A stretch of 29,430 bases of DNA from Succinatimonas sp. UBA6849 (GTDB taxonomy: Bacteria; Pseudomonadota; Gammaproteobacteria; Enterobacterales; Succinivibrionaceae): the NCBI GenBank assembly GCA_002449335.1, contig DKDL01000037.1, positions 402 through 29,831 on the forward strand, written 5' to 3'. Of the stretch, positions 6,568-14,779 are shown in pieces; positions within the stretch are counted from its first letter, which is position 1; each line of letters opens with the position of its first letter. The position numbers and the translations under genes were made by a program. The notes beneath the pieces were generated by a model. It made no database searches. It saw nothing but the letters and a program-made list of their open reading frames with translations, and was not told the origin of the DNA.

Positions 6568-8301
6568 TTAGAAAGTTGATGAAACAATAATTAACATGAT
6601 CTGTGGAGACAGAATACGTAAGAACATAACAAAAGGATAAACTGTAGCATAACCAATTGATGAAGCTTCTGCATCTTTGTACATGTTGTTAGCGTAAGCT
6701 AGAGCTGGAGGATCTGTATAAGAACCAGCTAGAACACCAGATAGAACCAGGTAGTTTACCTTGCATAACTTGTAGCCTACAAAACCTACAATCAATAAAG
6801 GAATGATTGAGATTAAGGTTGCCCAAGCCATCCAGTGTAAACCTAAGCCTTGAGTTAATTCTTCCCAGAATCCGTTAGCACCAGCGTTAATACCAACGAT
6901 GGTTAAGAACAGGGTAATACCGATCTCCTTGAATGCTGATAATGCAGCAGTAGGTAGTCTCCAATGCATCTTGTTGCCAGTCCAAGTATCACCAAATCTT
7001 GCAAGTAAGATTGCAGAAATCAGAGTACCACCGATAACACCTAATTTCATTGGGGAAGGTACACCAGGAATTGGAATAGGAATAGAACCTAATAACATAC
7101 CAACGAATAAACCAATGAAAATAGGCATCATTGGAACATGATTCATGGTAGCAGATGAGTTACCAACAACTTTACCAGCTTTTTTGATGTTATCAACAGT
7201 ACCTACAACGTTTAATTCATCACCTAAAGCTAACTTTAAGTCAGGAGTTGGCATGAACTGTACGCCTGAACGGAATACACGAGAAACTACTAAGTTGTAG
7301 TGACCTTCAAGATCTAAATCAGATAAAGTACGCCCCATTACATTGTTGTTTGTAATGATCAAGTGGCGAACAGAAATAGTTGAACCGTGTGTAGTTAGAA
7401 CATCTTTTGTTTCAGTACCTAAAGCTATTGAAGCCTTTGATACGAACTTTGAATCACCTACTAAGTGTAATAAATCGCCTTTTTGCAGTACTAAATCTTT
7501 AGAAGGAACCGATAATACACCATCTCTCTTAATACGAGAGCAGATAACTGTTCCTTCTTTTACACAAGGAATATCGTTAATGGTTTTGCCAATGTACTCA
7601 GAATTTTCTACCTGTACGTTTGATACGATAGGAGCATCACGACCTGCGTTTTTGCTGTCATGGTAAGCTTGACCTTCACCGTCAACGCTAACCTTAAATA
7701 CAGCACGAATTAAGATCATGGTAATAAGAATAGAGCAAACACCAAATGGATATGCAACGGCATAAGCCTTAGGAACTTTAGTTACATCTAAGCCTAAAGC
7801 AATAGGATCTTTACCTAAACCTTGCAGAGCTGTACCAATATCAGTAACCATTAAGCTTGCTGCACTCAATGCAGGAGTATTGGTAATAGCACCAGAGTAC
7901 ATACCAACCATTGCATCAGGAGTTACGATGCCACAGTAGAATAGAGCTAATGCAATACCGCAACCTAAAACGATAATAGAAACAGCTAATGAGATTAGCT
8001 TTAGACCATTTCCGCGAAGAGCTACAAAGAAGCTTGGACCTACCTGAATACCGATAGCGTAAACGAACAGCATCAGACCGAACTCTTGTAAAAAGTGCAG
8101 AATGCTTGCTTCAGCTGTTACACCACCAGGTACGTGTAACTCAAAACCAAAATAATGGTTTGCAATGTGTCCGACTAAAATACCTGAGAATAGCACACCG
8201 CCAATTCCCAGACCGACACCTTTGTACTTTAATTGACCTAAGGCAATACCAAGTACAGCGCCGACTGATATATAAATAACTAACAGGGCAAGAGATGACA
8301 T
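6568..8301 (-). CDS. YidE/AspT-type transporter (aspartate-alanine exchanger family) with two RCK-C domains
   Basis: 577 residues. Two membrane halves (about 1-205 and 390-577) flank two cytosolic TrkA-C (RCK-C) regulatory domains (about 225-290 and 300-375; each ends with a GD-x-L-x-x-x-G type motif). Strong family signals are IGGVLFSGILVGH, LQEFGLMLFVYAIGIQVGP and SGAITNTPALSAAS, close to E. coli YidE/YbjL. The family includes AspT, an aspartate/alanine exchanger, and SucE, a corynebacterial succinate exporter. The substrate here cannot be read from the sequence; a dicarboxylate is a reasonable guess. The start ATG is followed at once by a membrane helix. It is the first gene of a probable operon with the membrane protein behind it, and has an attenuator-like hairpin in its leader. 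Confidence 0.88.
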   Translation of the reverse strand: MSSLALLVIYISVGAVLGIALGQLKYKGVGLGIGGVLFSGILVGHIANHYFGFELHVPGGVTAEASILHFLQEFGLMLFVYAIGIQVGPSFFVALRGNGLKLISLAVSIIVLGCGIALALFYCGIVTPDAMVGMYSGAITNTPALSAASLMVTDIGTALQGLGKDPIALGLDVTKVPKAYAVAYPFGVCSILITMILIRAVFKVSVDGEGQAYHDSKNAGRDAPIVSNVQVENSEYIGKTINDIPCVKEGTVICSRIKRDGVLSVPSKDLVLQKGDLLHLVGDSKFVSKASIALGTETKDVLTTHGSTISVRHLIITNNNVMGRTLSDLDLEGHYNLVVSRVFRSGVQFMPTPDLKLALGDELNVVGTVDNIKKAGKVVGNSSATMNHVPMMPIFIGLFVGMLLGSIPIPIPGVPSPMKLGVIGGTLISAILLARFGDTWTGNKMHWRLPTAALSAFKEIGITLFLTIVGINAGANGFWEELTQGLGLHWMAWATLISIIPLLIVGFVGYKLCKVNYLVLSGVLAGSYTDPPALAYANNMYKDAEASSIGYATVYPFVMFLRILSPQIMLIIVSSTF

Positions 8302-8327
8302 TTAATAAATACCATTGGAATTAATAA

Positions 8328-8365
8328 AGAAATAAAAAAACAAAGCCTAACGACTGCTAGGCCTT
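8328..8365 (-). terminator. Attenuator-like hairpin in the leader of the YidE-type gene
   Basis: GCCTA (8345-8349) pairs with TAGGC (8358-8362) around an 8-base loop, and outer A-T pairs extend the stem past one mismatch. On the minus strand it is followed by GTTTTTTTATTTC. There is no minus-strand gene upstream for it to terminate, so it would act on the leader transcript of the transporter. Confidence 0.55.
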
Positions 8366-8399
8366 ATTTCATTCAGATCTTAACATATCCGTAAAAATA

Positions 8400-8432
8400 A
8401 TTCCTAATTATCAGAGATCTAAAATTAGGAAT
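8400..8432. repeat. Exact 10-bp inverted repeat in the divergent control region
   Basis: ATTCCTAATT (8400-8409) and AATTAGGAAT (8423-8432) are exact complements with a 13-base spacer. It lies upstream of the hairpin in the YidE-type leader and suits an operator. Confidence 0.45.
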
Positions 8433-8529
8433 ATCACACAGAATTTTGTTTAGATTATTAAACAAACATTTCTGTATTTTCAATGGCAAGCTTTTTGTGC
8501 TCCAAAAAAGTTCAAAAAAGTGCAATTAT

Positions 8530-8545
8530 TGTGTGTCATATCACA
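8530..8545. promoter_or_regulatory. CRP/FNR-class binding site candidate
   Basis: TGTGT-GTCATA-TCACA matches the CRP consensus TGTGA-N6-TCACA at nine of ten defined bases, within AT-rich flanks. It lies about 90 bases before the secreted-protein ATG. Spacing to the likely -10 is not ideal for a standard activator position. Confidence 0.4.
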
Positions 8546-8634
8546 AAAATGAGAGTATATTATCCGACGGCCTGACAGTTCAGAAATTTTATAACTGCCA
8601 ACTCAAATTCTTAATTTTCGACGTGGAGAACAAT

Positions 8635-8874
8635 ATGAAGATTAAATTATTGTCTGTTTGCGCTTTAATATTTGTATCAGTTCCTTTTTCAGCTAATGCT
8701 GTAATGGAAGCTTCTTGGGATGATGAGGGGGTTGAATTAGCTGAAAAGCCAGAGCACTGCCCAATGAACATTTATATTAAGAATGCAGATGGCAAGATCG
8801 AAGAGCATGAGTGGTCACACGCAAGAGTTCACAATGCTAATAAAGAGCAGAAACTAGAGTGTGTTTATAACTAA
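8635..8874 (+). CDS. Small secreted protein of unknown function, upstream of yjjP
   Basis: 79 residues starting at an ATG with a GGAG 7 bases before it. The frame is open further upstream, but this start gives a classic Sec signal peptide (MKIKLLSVCALIFVSV then PFSANA, cut after residue 22). The mature part has about 57 residues, is acidic to neutral, and has two cysteines (C42 and C76) that could form a disulfide, plus the motif CPMNIYIKNADGK. No family was recognised. The stop lies 17 bases before the yjjP start on the same strand, so it is probably co-transcribed with the exporter genes. A periplasmic location is inferred. Confidence 0.7.
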   Translation: MKIKLLSVCALIFVSVPFSANAVMEASWDDEGVELAEKPEHCPMNIYIKNADGKIEEHEWSHARVHNANKEQKLECVYN

Positions 8875-8891
8875 TTTGAGTTTAACCAAAA

Positions 8892-9680
8892 ATGCCTCAT
8901 ATAGATTTAGATACTAGTTCGGATCTTAATAAAAAAACAAAAATTCTGTGCACTTTTGGATGGCGTATGGCCTTAGCAGGTGCAGAAACACGCCTTATTA
9001 TGCGTTGCTGTCATGACATGGCAAAGGCAATGCATGTTATCAATCCTGAATTCACCTTAACCCGTTCGTTCTTTTTAGTAAGATGCTGCGATGGAAATAG
9101 CCACTACGCTGAGAGAATTGCCAAGATCAAAAGTCTAGGCATCAACATGAACAGCGTTACAAGGTTAAATTTTATTGCCAATGATGTTATTAGTGGGGAA
9201 ATTACCGATCTTGATCTTATTTATCATAAGATTAGAGCTGTAAGACCAGCTCACTATAACAAGAACATGTTAATACCAATTGAAGCTGTTGCTGCAGCTG
9301 CATTCGCATATTGTAACGGTGGTACTGCTACAGTATGTTTGGCTGCTTTAATTGGTGGCTTTATGTTGATGTTCTTTAAATTCTGGCTATTGAAGAAAGG
9401 CTTTTTCGAGACTTTTGTCTTTATGGCTTGCGCATTTTTAGGTTGTGCCACTACCTATATTATGTGTACCTATGTTCTAAGTGCATCAGCTGATGAAACT
9501 CGTTTGGCAATTATGGCCACAACATTACTACTAGTTCCTGGCTTCCCATACATGAATGGCTTTTTGGATATCTTCAAAGGATATCTGGAAATTGGTGTGA
9601 TGAGACTTATTTACTCAATCATTCTAACAGCATGTGCTGCATCTGGTCTATTAGGTGCTTTATATCTGATGTGGATTTAG
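8892..9680 (+). CDS. yjjP: YjjP, subunit of a ThrE-family dicarboxylate exporter
   Basis: 262 residues, near the length of E. coli YjjP (256). The N-terminal 120 residues are soluble (DUF1212/ThrE type: GWRMALAGAETRLIMRCC, ITDLDLIYHKI), followed by about five membrane helices from residue 122 on, including LLLVPGFPYMNGFLDIFKG. YjjP and YjjB together were reported to export succinate in E. coli, and the family includes the threonine exporter ThrE, in which the two parts are fused. It lies 17 bases after the small secreted protein gene and is followed at once by yjjB. The ribosome binding site is weak. Succinate export here is inferred from homology. Confidence 0.88.
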   Translation: MPHIDLDTSSDLNKKTKILCTFGWRMALAGAETRLIMRCCHDMAKAMHVINPEFTLTRSFFLVRCCDGNSHYAERIAKIKSLGINMNSVTRLNFIANDVISGEITDLDLIYHKIRAVRPAHYNKNMLIPIEAVAAAAFAYCNGGTATVCLAALIGGFMLMFFKFWLLKKGFFETFVFMACAFLGCATTYIMCTYVLSASADETRLAIMATTLLLVPGFPYMNGFLDIFKGYLEIGVMRLIYSIILTACAASGLLGALYLMWI

Positions 9681-9682
9681 TT

Positions 9683-9686
9683 GGAG
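9683..9686 (+). promoter_or_regulatory. Ribosome binding site that fixes the yjjB start
   Basis: GGAG, 9 bases before the ATG at 9696. The same frame opens at a TTG at 9681 and a GTG at 9690, but TTG would overlap this site, so the ATG is preferred. Confidence 0.6.
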
Positions 9687-9695
9687 TTTGTGTCA

Positions 9696-10193
9696 ATGTT
9701 AGATTTAAATTTTACAACTGAATTTTTCATAAGATGGGCAATGGAGACTGGCTGTGCTTCATTCATTGCTGTAGCATTTGCTATGTTGTTCCAGGTCCCT
9801 GTTAAGTATTTGGGATTTGTTGCACTTGGTGGAGCTGTAACTCGCTGTTTGAGAACCTTCCTATTTTTAGGTTGTGGACTTGAAGTTGTAGTTTCAACAT
9901 TCATTGCCTGCTCTGTTACATCTTTATTGTTTATCTATATTGCTCCAAAACTTAAAGTAACGAGAGTTATCTTTACTGTAGCTTCAATTATCTCATTGAT
10001 TCCTGGCATGGATGCTTATCAATGTTTGATTGCAACTGCTCGAATTATTGAAGATACCCAGACTGAATTGGTTCAGGAAGCATACCTTATCATGCATCAT
10101 GGTATGAGGTGTTTTGGCATTATGCTAGGTATCAGTTTAGGTATTGCTGTTCCTCCTCTATTCTTCTACAGATATAGATTCGGCAAGTCATAA
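9696..10193 (+). CDS. yjjB: YjjB, subunit of a ThrE-family dicarboxylate exporter
   Basis: 165 residues from the chosen ATG (E. coli YjjB has 157). It is the small ThrE_2-type membrane partner of YjjP, with about four to five helices. Family features are VPVKYLGFVALGGAVTR near residue 30, and SLIPGMDAYQCLIA, which mirrors the VPGFPYMNG of YjjP. It follows yjjP with a 15-base gap and is the last gene of the operon. A hairpin shared with the convergent TerB-C gene lies just after it. No frameshift or loss of conserved motifs was seen. Confidence 0.87.
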   Translation: MLDLNFTTEFFIRWAMETGCASFIAVAFAMLFQVPVKYLGFVALGGAVTRCLRTFLFLGCGLEVVVSTFIACSVTSLLFIYIAPKLKVTRVIFTVASIISLIPGMDAYQCLIATARIIEDTQTELVQEAYLIMHHGMRCFGIMLGISLGIAVPPLFFYRYRFGKS

Positions 10194-10197
10194 TTCA

Positions 10198-10224
10198 TAA
10201 AAAATGGTGCCATTAGGCACCATT
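10198..10224. terminator. Bidirectional terminator between yjjB and the TerB-C gene
   Basis: AATGGTGCC (10203-10211), ATTA, GGCACCATT (10216-10224): a perfect 9-bp stem with a 4-base loop. On the minus strand a TTTTTT run follows, making it a good terminator for the TerB-C gene. The plus strand lacks a strong T-run, so it is less certain for yjjB. Confidence 0.82.
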
Positions 10225-10258
10225 AAATGTTGTTCCTTCCTAATATTTTCTTCTTCGT

Positions 10259-13200
10259 TTATAGCTTATCTAAAATATCGGTGGTGATGTACACACAGTT
10301 TTCTTCAGGTGCTACATCAAATAAAGGATCGTCAAAGTTGTCATAAGCCCAGTCATTGATCTCTTCAATAGCAGCATCTCGTGACATGAACTTAAGACTC
10401 ATACAGATCCCTGTAAATTCGTTTAAATCAATCACGTCGCAATTTTGTGATTTAATAGCTTCAACTAGCTTTTTACAATTCTCAGATGGATATTGATATC
10501 CATCATCAGTGTCGTTAGAAGAATCATTAACTGCTTTATCTGTTAGAGAGTTGTCATCAACACTTGCAACATTTGACCTTGATAAAGAGTCCGATTTGTT
10601 CTCTGACTTATCTTCAGTAGAACTCTGTAAGTTAATCTCGTTAATATTCTCAGACTCATCAGTCTCACCATCAGGATCTTCATTTCTAATCTGACTAATC
10701 ACATCCTGAATTTGTGCACTCTCTTTTAATTTAGACTCAATAAGCGAAGTATCAAGCTTTTTGAGATTGAAACTTGTGGCCTTAAAGAAACTATGATCAG
10801 ATGTCTTTACTAAAGATGTTCTTTCATAATTAGATGAACTTGAGTCTTCTTTTGTATGTTCTGCGTGAGTTCTTTCTTTAACATCCTTAATAATGTCTGT
10901 TTGTACATTTGGTCTTGAAGAGAAATAACTAAATACTTCATTAAATTTATTTTCAAGATAATTCTTAAGAGGGGATGCTTTAACCTCTTCTACAGCCAAT
11001 TTCTTTAAATAATTTAAACTTAGTCTGAAGTTTTTATTGTTTTTCTGTTCAGCGTAAAGAGTTCTATAAAACTTTTCATCAAAAGGCTTGCATCCTTTCA
11101 TGAGGACTCTTAAGGTATTAAAGAAATTTATAGCAAATACATTCTGTTCTGCACTAAGTTCCATGTACCTTGAGAGTTTAACCTCAGCTACGCTCACAGG
11201 AACTATAAATGAGAAAATGATAAATGCCATTTGAGCTGCACACAGCTTATTTAAAAAATCATGGTCAACAGCACCTTCACCTAAATGTGTTGAGATGATT
11301 TTGTGATACTTTAATTTATTTCTGGCAACCTTTGGCAAAGCTCTATCAATAGGTACTACCATCAGACCAAGAGTTGGTAAACACTCTTCAATGGCTTCAT
11401 TTGCAATGTATGAATAACCAATCTTGAAAATATCACAAAGTTGAGAGTATTTTGTAAAAGTAAAATCTTTTAATTGACGCTTAATCAGCTGTTCTTCTAA
11501 CTTGCTTAAATTACCCGCAACAAGGTTAGCTAGTATTGTCTGGTTGCCAGTTTCAAGATTTCCTAAAAACTTGATGACATTTGCTTTTGAACAGATAAGA
11601 TCTCTAAGTTTGGAATGAGCTGACAGGTCAACTATAACTTCCTTTTTTAACAGCCTAGTTGCTGCTTCATGACTGAACAAAGGCATAAACAAATTGGTAA
11701 AGACAGGGTGTCCTAATAATACCCACAGTGGTTTGCAGTTATTAGTTGAAAAATCGTGAGCAGGACTGTCAAATAACATCATATTGTTGAGTTTTTGAGT
11801 CTCATCTTTAATTTGTTTTTTACCAATGTATATGAATTTATCGATATTAGAATTTGTAAGCTCTTTGTGAATTAGCTTTTGCATGTACAAAGACAAATGC
11901 TTAGTCTTAGGTTTGATGCCTTTGAACACAGCAGAGATCTTCTCATCTTCGTTGAGTTGCTCAAACACAAGATTGTAAAAAATAACTGAAGCTTTCTCGT
12001 ATAGATCAGACATTGATAACTTTTCGTTATTGGTTAACAAAACATTGGCCGCTAAATTATTTAGAGGAGGAAACTCAAAAAGAGCCTGTGCTGTAATCTC
12101 ATCAATTTTTATCTTATCTTTGATCTTACAGCATTCAAATAATGCAAAATAAAGACCTTTAACAAAGAGAAGCTCTTTTTTCTGTGTGTTTTTATACTCT
12201 GCATCTAATTCTTCTAAAGCCTTAGCGTTCTCTTTTTCGTCATAGGATATGAAAATGTTATTTAGGATAAGACGCAAAAAGAATGTATAGAAGAGAATAC
12301 AATCATTCGTTTTTTCAGAGGTAACTGTTACTAAATCAAGATTACCTCTACCGCCTATTGGGAGTAGCGTAGAGTTAAATAAGTATGCAGCAAAGGCATT
12401 CTCAAGCATTCCTACCTTTAAACCAAGATCTTTTCCGTTGCGGTAGATCATGCATGGGTAGGTTAAACACAGCTCTTTGTTGTCGGTAATATAAAGACAA
12501 GGTGCTACTCTAGTTGTAGTCTTTTCTTTGAGATCTTCAAAATAATGAAGAGTGATAGCTTCCTTATTTGGAATAAGCTTAGTGATATTTGGAGTAACAT
12601 ATTTTTCTATAGCTTTAAAATATGTCATTACAAGCTTGTTCTCTTTGATAGGAGAATTATCAACAACACAAGATACGATATCTTCAGTTTTATTAGGTTC
12701 AACTCTGCCTTTAACAAATGAGTAAAGGTAGTTATATGAAGACTGTCTTACAGTGCCGAATCTGTTTTCAAGAGAAGCTGTTTCAATAACATCAACTTTT
12801 TGATTGATTTGAGTGTTATTGGCAATTCTAGCAGGTTGAGTATGTGCTATTTTCTTTAGCTCTTGCTCTAAATCATCTAAATAAGGATAGTCCTGATTTA
12901 AAGGTTCTCTATAAGATGTGGATGCAGAAATTAGAGCTAAATAATGGCTGACTCTCTTTTGTTGTTCTGCATTTAGAGGTTTAAAACAATATTGGCTGTC
13001 TTTATAGTTGCAATGCCTGTTTCTATATTCACTTGCATAGGTGTAGCAAGCTCTCAGGTAACCTAAGCCTTCTTTTGGTAATTCAAGTTCACCTAAAATA
13101 CCATTCATCGCAAGTCTCTGGTGAGGATCTAGTTTTGATGAACTTACAACAAACAATCCTTCAAAAACTCTTAACATGACGTTATAGTTAGACAGCTTAT

Positions 13201-13666
13201 TGTTCATTCTGCTGATATGAACAGCATCACTTTGTGTGGGAGCTCTTTTTTCTTTTATAAGAGCACGAACAGCAGCACAATCTTCGTCATTGTTCAGATT
13301 TGGCTTTGGTGTGACAAAGATCTTGTCATAAAAAGATAAGTCTACAGGAATGGAGCAAGGTACGAGTTTTAAGCCTAGCATCTCAAGATAAGTATTGATG
13401 CAGACATAATTTCTCTGGCAGTCCTCTTCAAAACTTTTCTCTGCGTATTCAAGTTCTAGCTTTTCACACAGTTCTTGCATTGAAATGCAGATAAAACGGT
13501 GGGAGGATGCTTCTTTATAAAGATCACGAATGACCTCAACTAATGAAGAGGGCAGATCTTTAATTCTTTTTATATAAAAGCTAGCATCCTTTAGCATACT
13601 CAGTCCTTCATGAAATGTATTGATTTTAACTCCAAAAAGGGTAGAAAAATCAATACGTGAGTACAA
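10259..13666 (-). CDS. Very large protein with a C-terminal TerB-C-like domain
   Basis: 1135 residues, no signal peptide and no clear membrane helix, so probably cytosolic. The last 165 residues resemble the TerB-C domain of tellurite-resistance/stress proteins. They begin LDTSLIESKLKESAQIQDVI (971-990), pass through an acidic Ser/Asp/Asn-rich linker (about 1000-1060) and end with FMSRDAAIEEINDWAYDNFD and a short beta-like tail. A helical segment at about 155-215 (LRVFEGLFVVSSSKLDPHQR) and another in the second half (LSAEQNVFAINFFNTL) could be TerB-like, but this is weak. The rest matches nothing I know. No ATPase, nuclease or helicase motif is evident. It starts 10 bases after the GH84 gene ends and is surely co-transcribed. 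Roles proposed for TerB proteins are stress and phage defence; none is shown here. Confidence 0.75.
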   Translation of the reverse strand: MYSRIDFSTLFGVKINTFHEGLSMLKDASFYIKRIKDLPSSLVEVIRDLYKEASSHRFICISMQELCEKLELEYAEKSFEEDCQRNYVCINTYLEMLGLKLVPCSIPVDLSFYDKIFVTPKPNLNNDEDCAAVRALIKEKRAPTQSDAVHISRMNNKLSNYNVMLRVFEGLFVVSSSKLDPHQRLAMNGILGELELPKEGLGYLRACYTYASEYRNRHCNYKDSQYCFKPLNAEQQKRVSHYLALISASTSYREPLNQDYPYLDDLEQELKKIAHTQPARIANNTQINQKVDVIETASLENRFGTVRQSSYNYLYSFVKGRVEPNKTEDIVSCVVDNSPIKENKLVMTYFKAIEKYVTPNITKLIPNKEAITLHYFEDLKEKTTTRVAPCLYITDNKELCLTYPCMIYRNGKDLGLKVGMLENAFAAYLFNSTLLPIGGRGNLDLVTVTSEKTNDCILFYTFFLRLILNNIFISYDEKENAKALEELDAEYKNTQKKELLFVKGLYFALFECCKIKDKIKIDEITAQALFEFPPLNNLAANVLLTNNEKLSMSDLYEKASVIFYNLVFEQLNEDEKISAVFKGIKPKTKHLSLYMQKLIHKELTNSNIDKFIYIGKKQIKDETQKLNNMMLFDSPAHDFSTNNCKPLWVLLGHPVFTNLFMPLFSHEAATRLLKKEVIVDLSAHSKLRDLICSKANVIKFLGNLETGNQTILANLVAGNLSKLEEQLIKRQLKDFTFTKYSQLCDIFKIGYSYIANEAIEECLPTLGLMVVPIDRALPKVARNKLKYHKIISTHLGEGAVDHDFLNKLCAAQMAFIIFSFIVPVSVAEVKLSRYMELSAEQNVFAINFFNTLRVLMKGCKPFDEKFYRTLYAEQKNNKNFRLSLNYLKKLAVEEVKASPLKNYLENKFNEVFSYFSSRPNVQTDIIKDVKERTHAEHTKEDSSSSNYERTSLVKTSDHSFFKATSFNLKKLDTSLIESKLKESAQIQDVISQIRNEDPDGETDESENINEINLQSSTEDKSENKSDSLSRSNVASVDDNSLTDKAVNDSSNDTDDGYQYPSENCKKLVEAIKSQNCDVIDLNEFTGICMSLKFMSRDAAIEEINDWAYDNFDDPLFDVAPEENCVYITTDILDKL

Positions 13667-13676
13667 TTTTCACAAA

Positions 13677-14753
13677 TTATGAGGTAAGACACGCAGGATC
13701 AAATTTATATACACCTGATAAAAAGTCTAAAAGTTCCAGTTTGGCTTTGGTATTGATTGTAGATAGCTCCTTTTTTAACTCTTCTTTCATCTCATCAGTA
13801 AAAGCATCAATACCTTCGTCATTTAAGATATCAAGATAATTGATAATGCTGTAGGCTTTGTTATCAAACATCATGTTCAACAAATCTAGTCGCAATTTTA
13901 GCTTATGCTCTTCGCTCTCATCCTTGTAGCATAAAGGTAGTGAAGCAATTGCAACTTTTGTAAGTTCTGCTTCTAACATTGGGTTTACCGCATGGGATAG
14001 AGCTATACCGTCAAGTGAAGTTCTGTTTTTAAATTCTCTAGTATAGACATGTTTACAGATAAATTTACCATCATTAACTGGATAGTTATCCCAAATGGTT
14101 ACCTTCCTTCCAAAAAGAGAATTGATTCTGCCTATGTCTTCTGCGGTTATTTCTTTTGAGAGAACCTTGTTTCCAGTCCAAAAGATTTCTACATCTTGAT
14201 TAAGTTTTTGAGTGATTTCATTGAAGTAGTTATCTGGTCTTTTACCAAAACATTTATCTAAAATTGGATCAAAGCTGTAGTAGGTAGGACAAAAGATAAG
14301 TCTTATTTTTTTATCTGCAAATTCTGACGCAAGATATGAAGAAATCTTGTTCATGATTTCTTTTTGATGAATGCCTTCATCATCTGTGTAAAGTTTAATG
14401 TCATCAAAAAGGATTGCAATGATATTTACATCAAGCTCTCTTACAAAGAAATCAACTTTCTTTAAAAGGATCGGTAAGTACTTTTTAAGATCTGATGTGA
14501 TACCAAGAGGTGAAATTCCTATACCAAAATCTATAGAGGAGTTTTTACAGTGTAAAGATAGTCTCTTTAAGAAATCTATCTTTTCTCCTGAAAAATTATC
14601 ATTCCACTTACGGCGTAAAGAACTGTCATTTTTAGGAGCATAAATATAATAGTGGTAGTTGTAATTGCTAATAAACGATATAAGAGAGTTTCTCTCAAGT
14701 TCAGAGTAGATCCTGCCGTAGTAGCCTTCAATTATACCTAATGTTGTTTTCAT
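13677..14753 (-). CDS. GH84 beta-N-acetylglucosaminidase (O-GlcNAcase-like), cytosolic
   Basis: 358 residues, essentially the GH84 catalytic barrel plus a short C-terminal helical part (about 270-358). Family enzymes remove beta-linked GlcNAc, including O-GlcNAc on proteins, by substrate-assisted catalysis. The signature is complete: IIEGYYGR (7-14), YAPKND (38-43), the catalytic Asp pair D117/D118 in LFDDI, CPTYYS (155-160), FWTGNKVLSKEIT (191-203), and WDNYPVND (221-228), whose last Asp matches D285 of human O-GlcNAcase. N257 matches a further binding residue. There is no signal peptide, unlike many bacterial secreted GH84 enzymes. It is the first gene of a two-gene unit with the TerB-C protein. 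Residue equivalences are from memory of the human enzyme. Confidence 0.88.
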   Translation of the reverse strand: MKTTLGIIEGYYGRIYSELERNSLISFISNYNYHYYIYAPKNDSSLRRKWNDNFSGEKIDFLKRLSLHCKNSSIDFGIGISPLGITSDLKKYLPILLKKVDFFVRELDVNIIAILFDDIKLYTDDEGIHQKEIMNKISSYLASEFADKKIRLIFCPTYYSFDPILDKCFGKRPDNYFNEITQKLNQDVEIFWTGNKVLSKEITAEDIGRINSLFGRKVTIWDNYPVNDGKFICKHVYTREFKNRTSLDGIALSHAVNPMLEAELTKVAIASLPLCYKDESEEHKLKLRLDLLNMMFDNKAYSIINYLDILNDEGIDAFTDEMKEELKKELSTINTKAKLELLDFLSGVYKFDPACLTS

Positions 14754-14779
14754 ATTCTTAGCTTACAATTTATTTACAA

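Larger units (their letters stand above)
8302..8634. promoter_or_regulatory. Divergent control region between the YidE-type gene and the secreted-protein/yjjPB operon
   Basis: This 333-base gap separates divergent genes and must hold both promoters. It contains a terminator-like hairpin (8342-8365), a 10-bp inverted repeat (8400-8432) and a CRP-like site (8530-8545). For the plus strand a TATTAT at 8559-8564 is a possible -10. Reading frames that extend through it on the plus strand lack a signal of their own and are probably not coding. Confidence 0.55.

Noticed and set aside
7343..7666. 107-codon open frame on the plus strand inside the YidE-type gene
   Set aside because: It is antisense to conserved coding sequence, matches no family and has no ribosome binding site.
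8446..8634. In-frame N-terminal extension of the small secreted protein
   Set aside because: It has no ribosome binding site, an unlikely composition, and would hide a clear signal peptide that begins at 8635 after GGAG.
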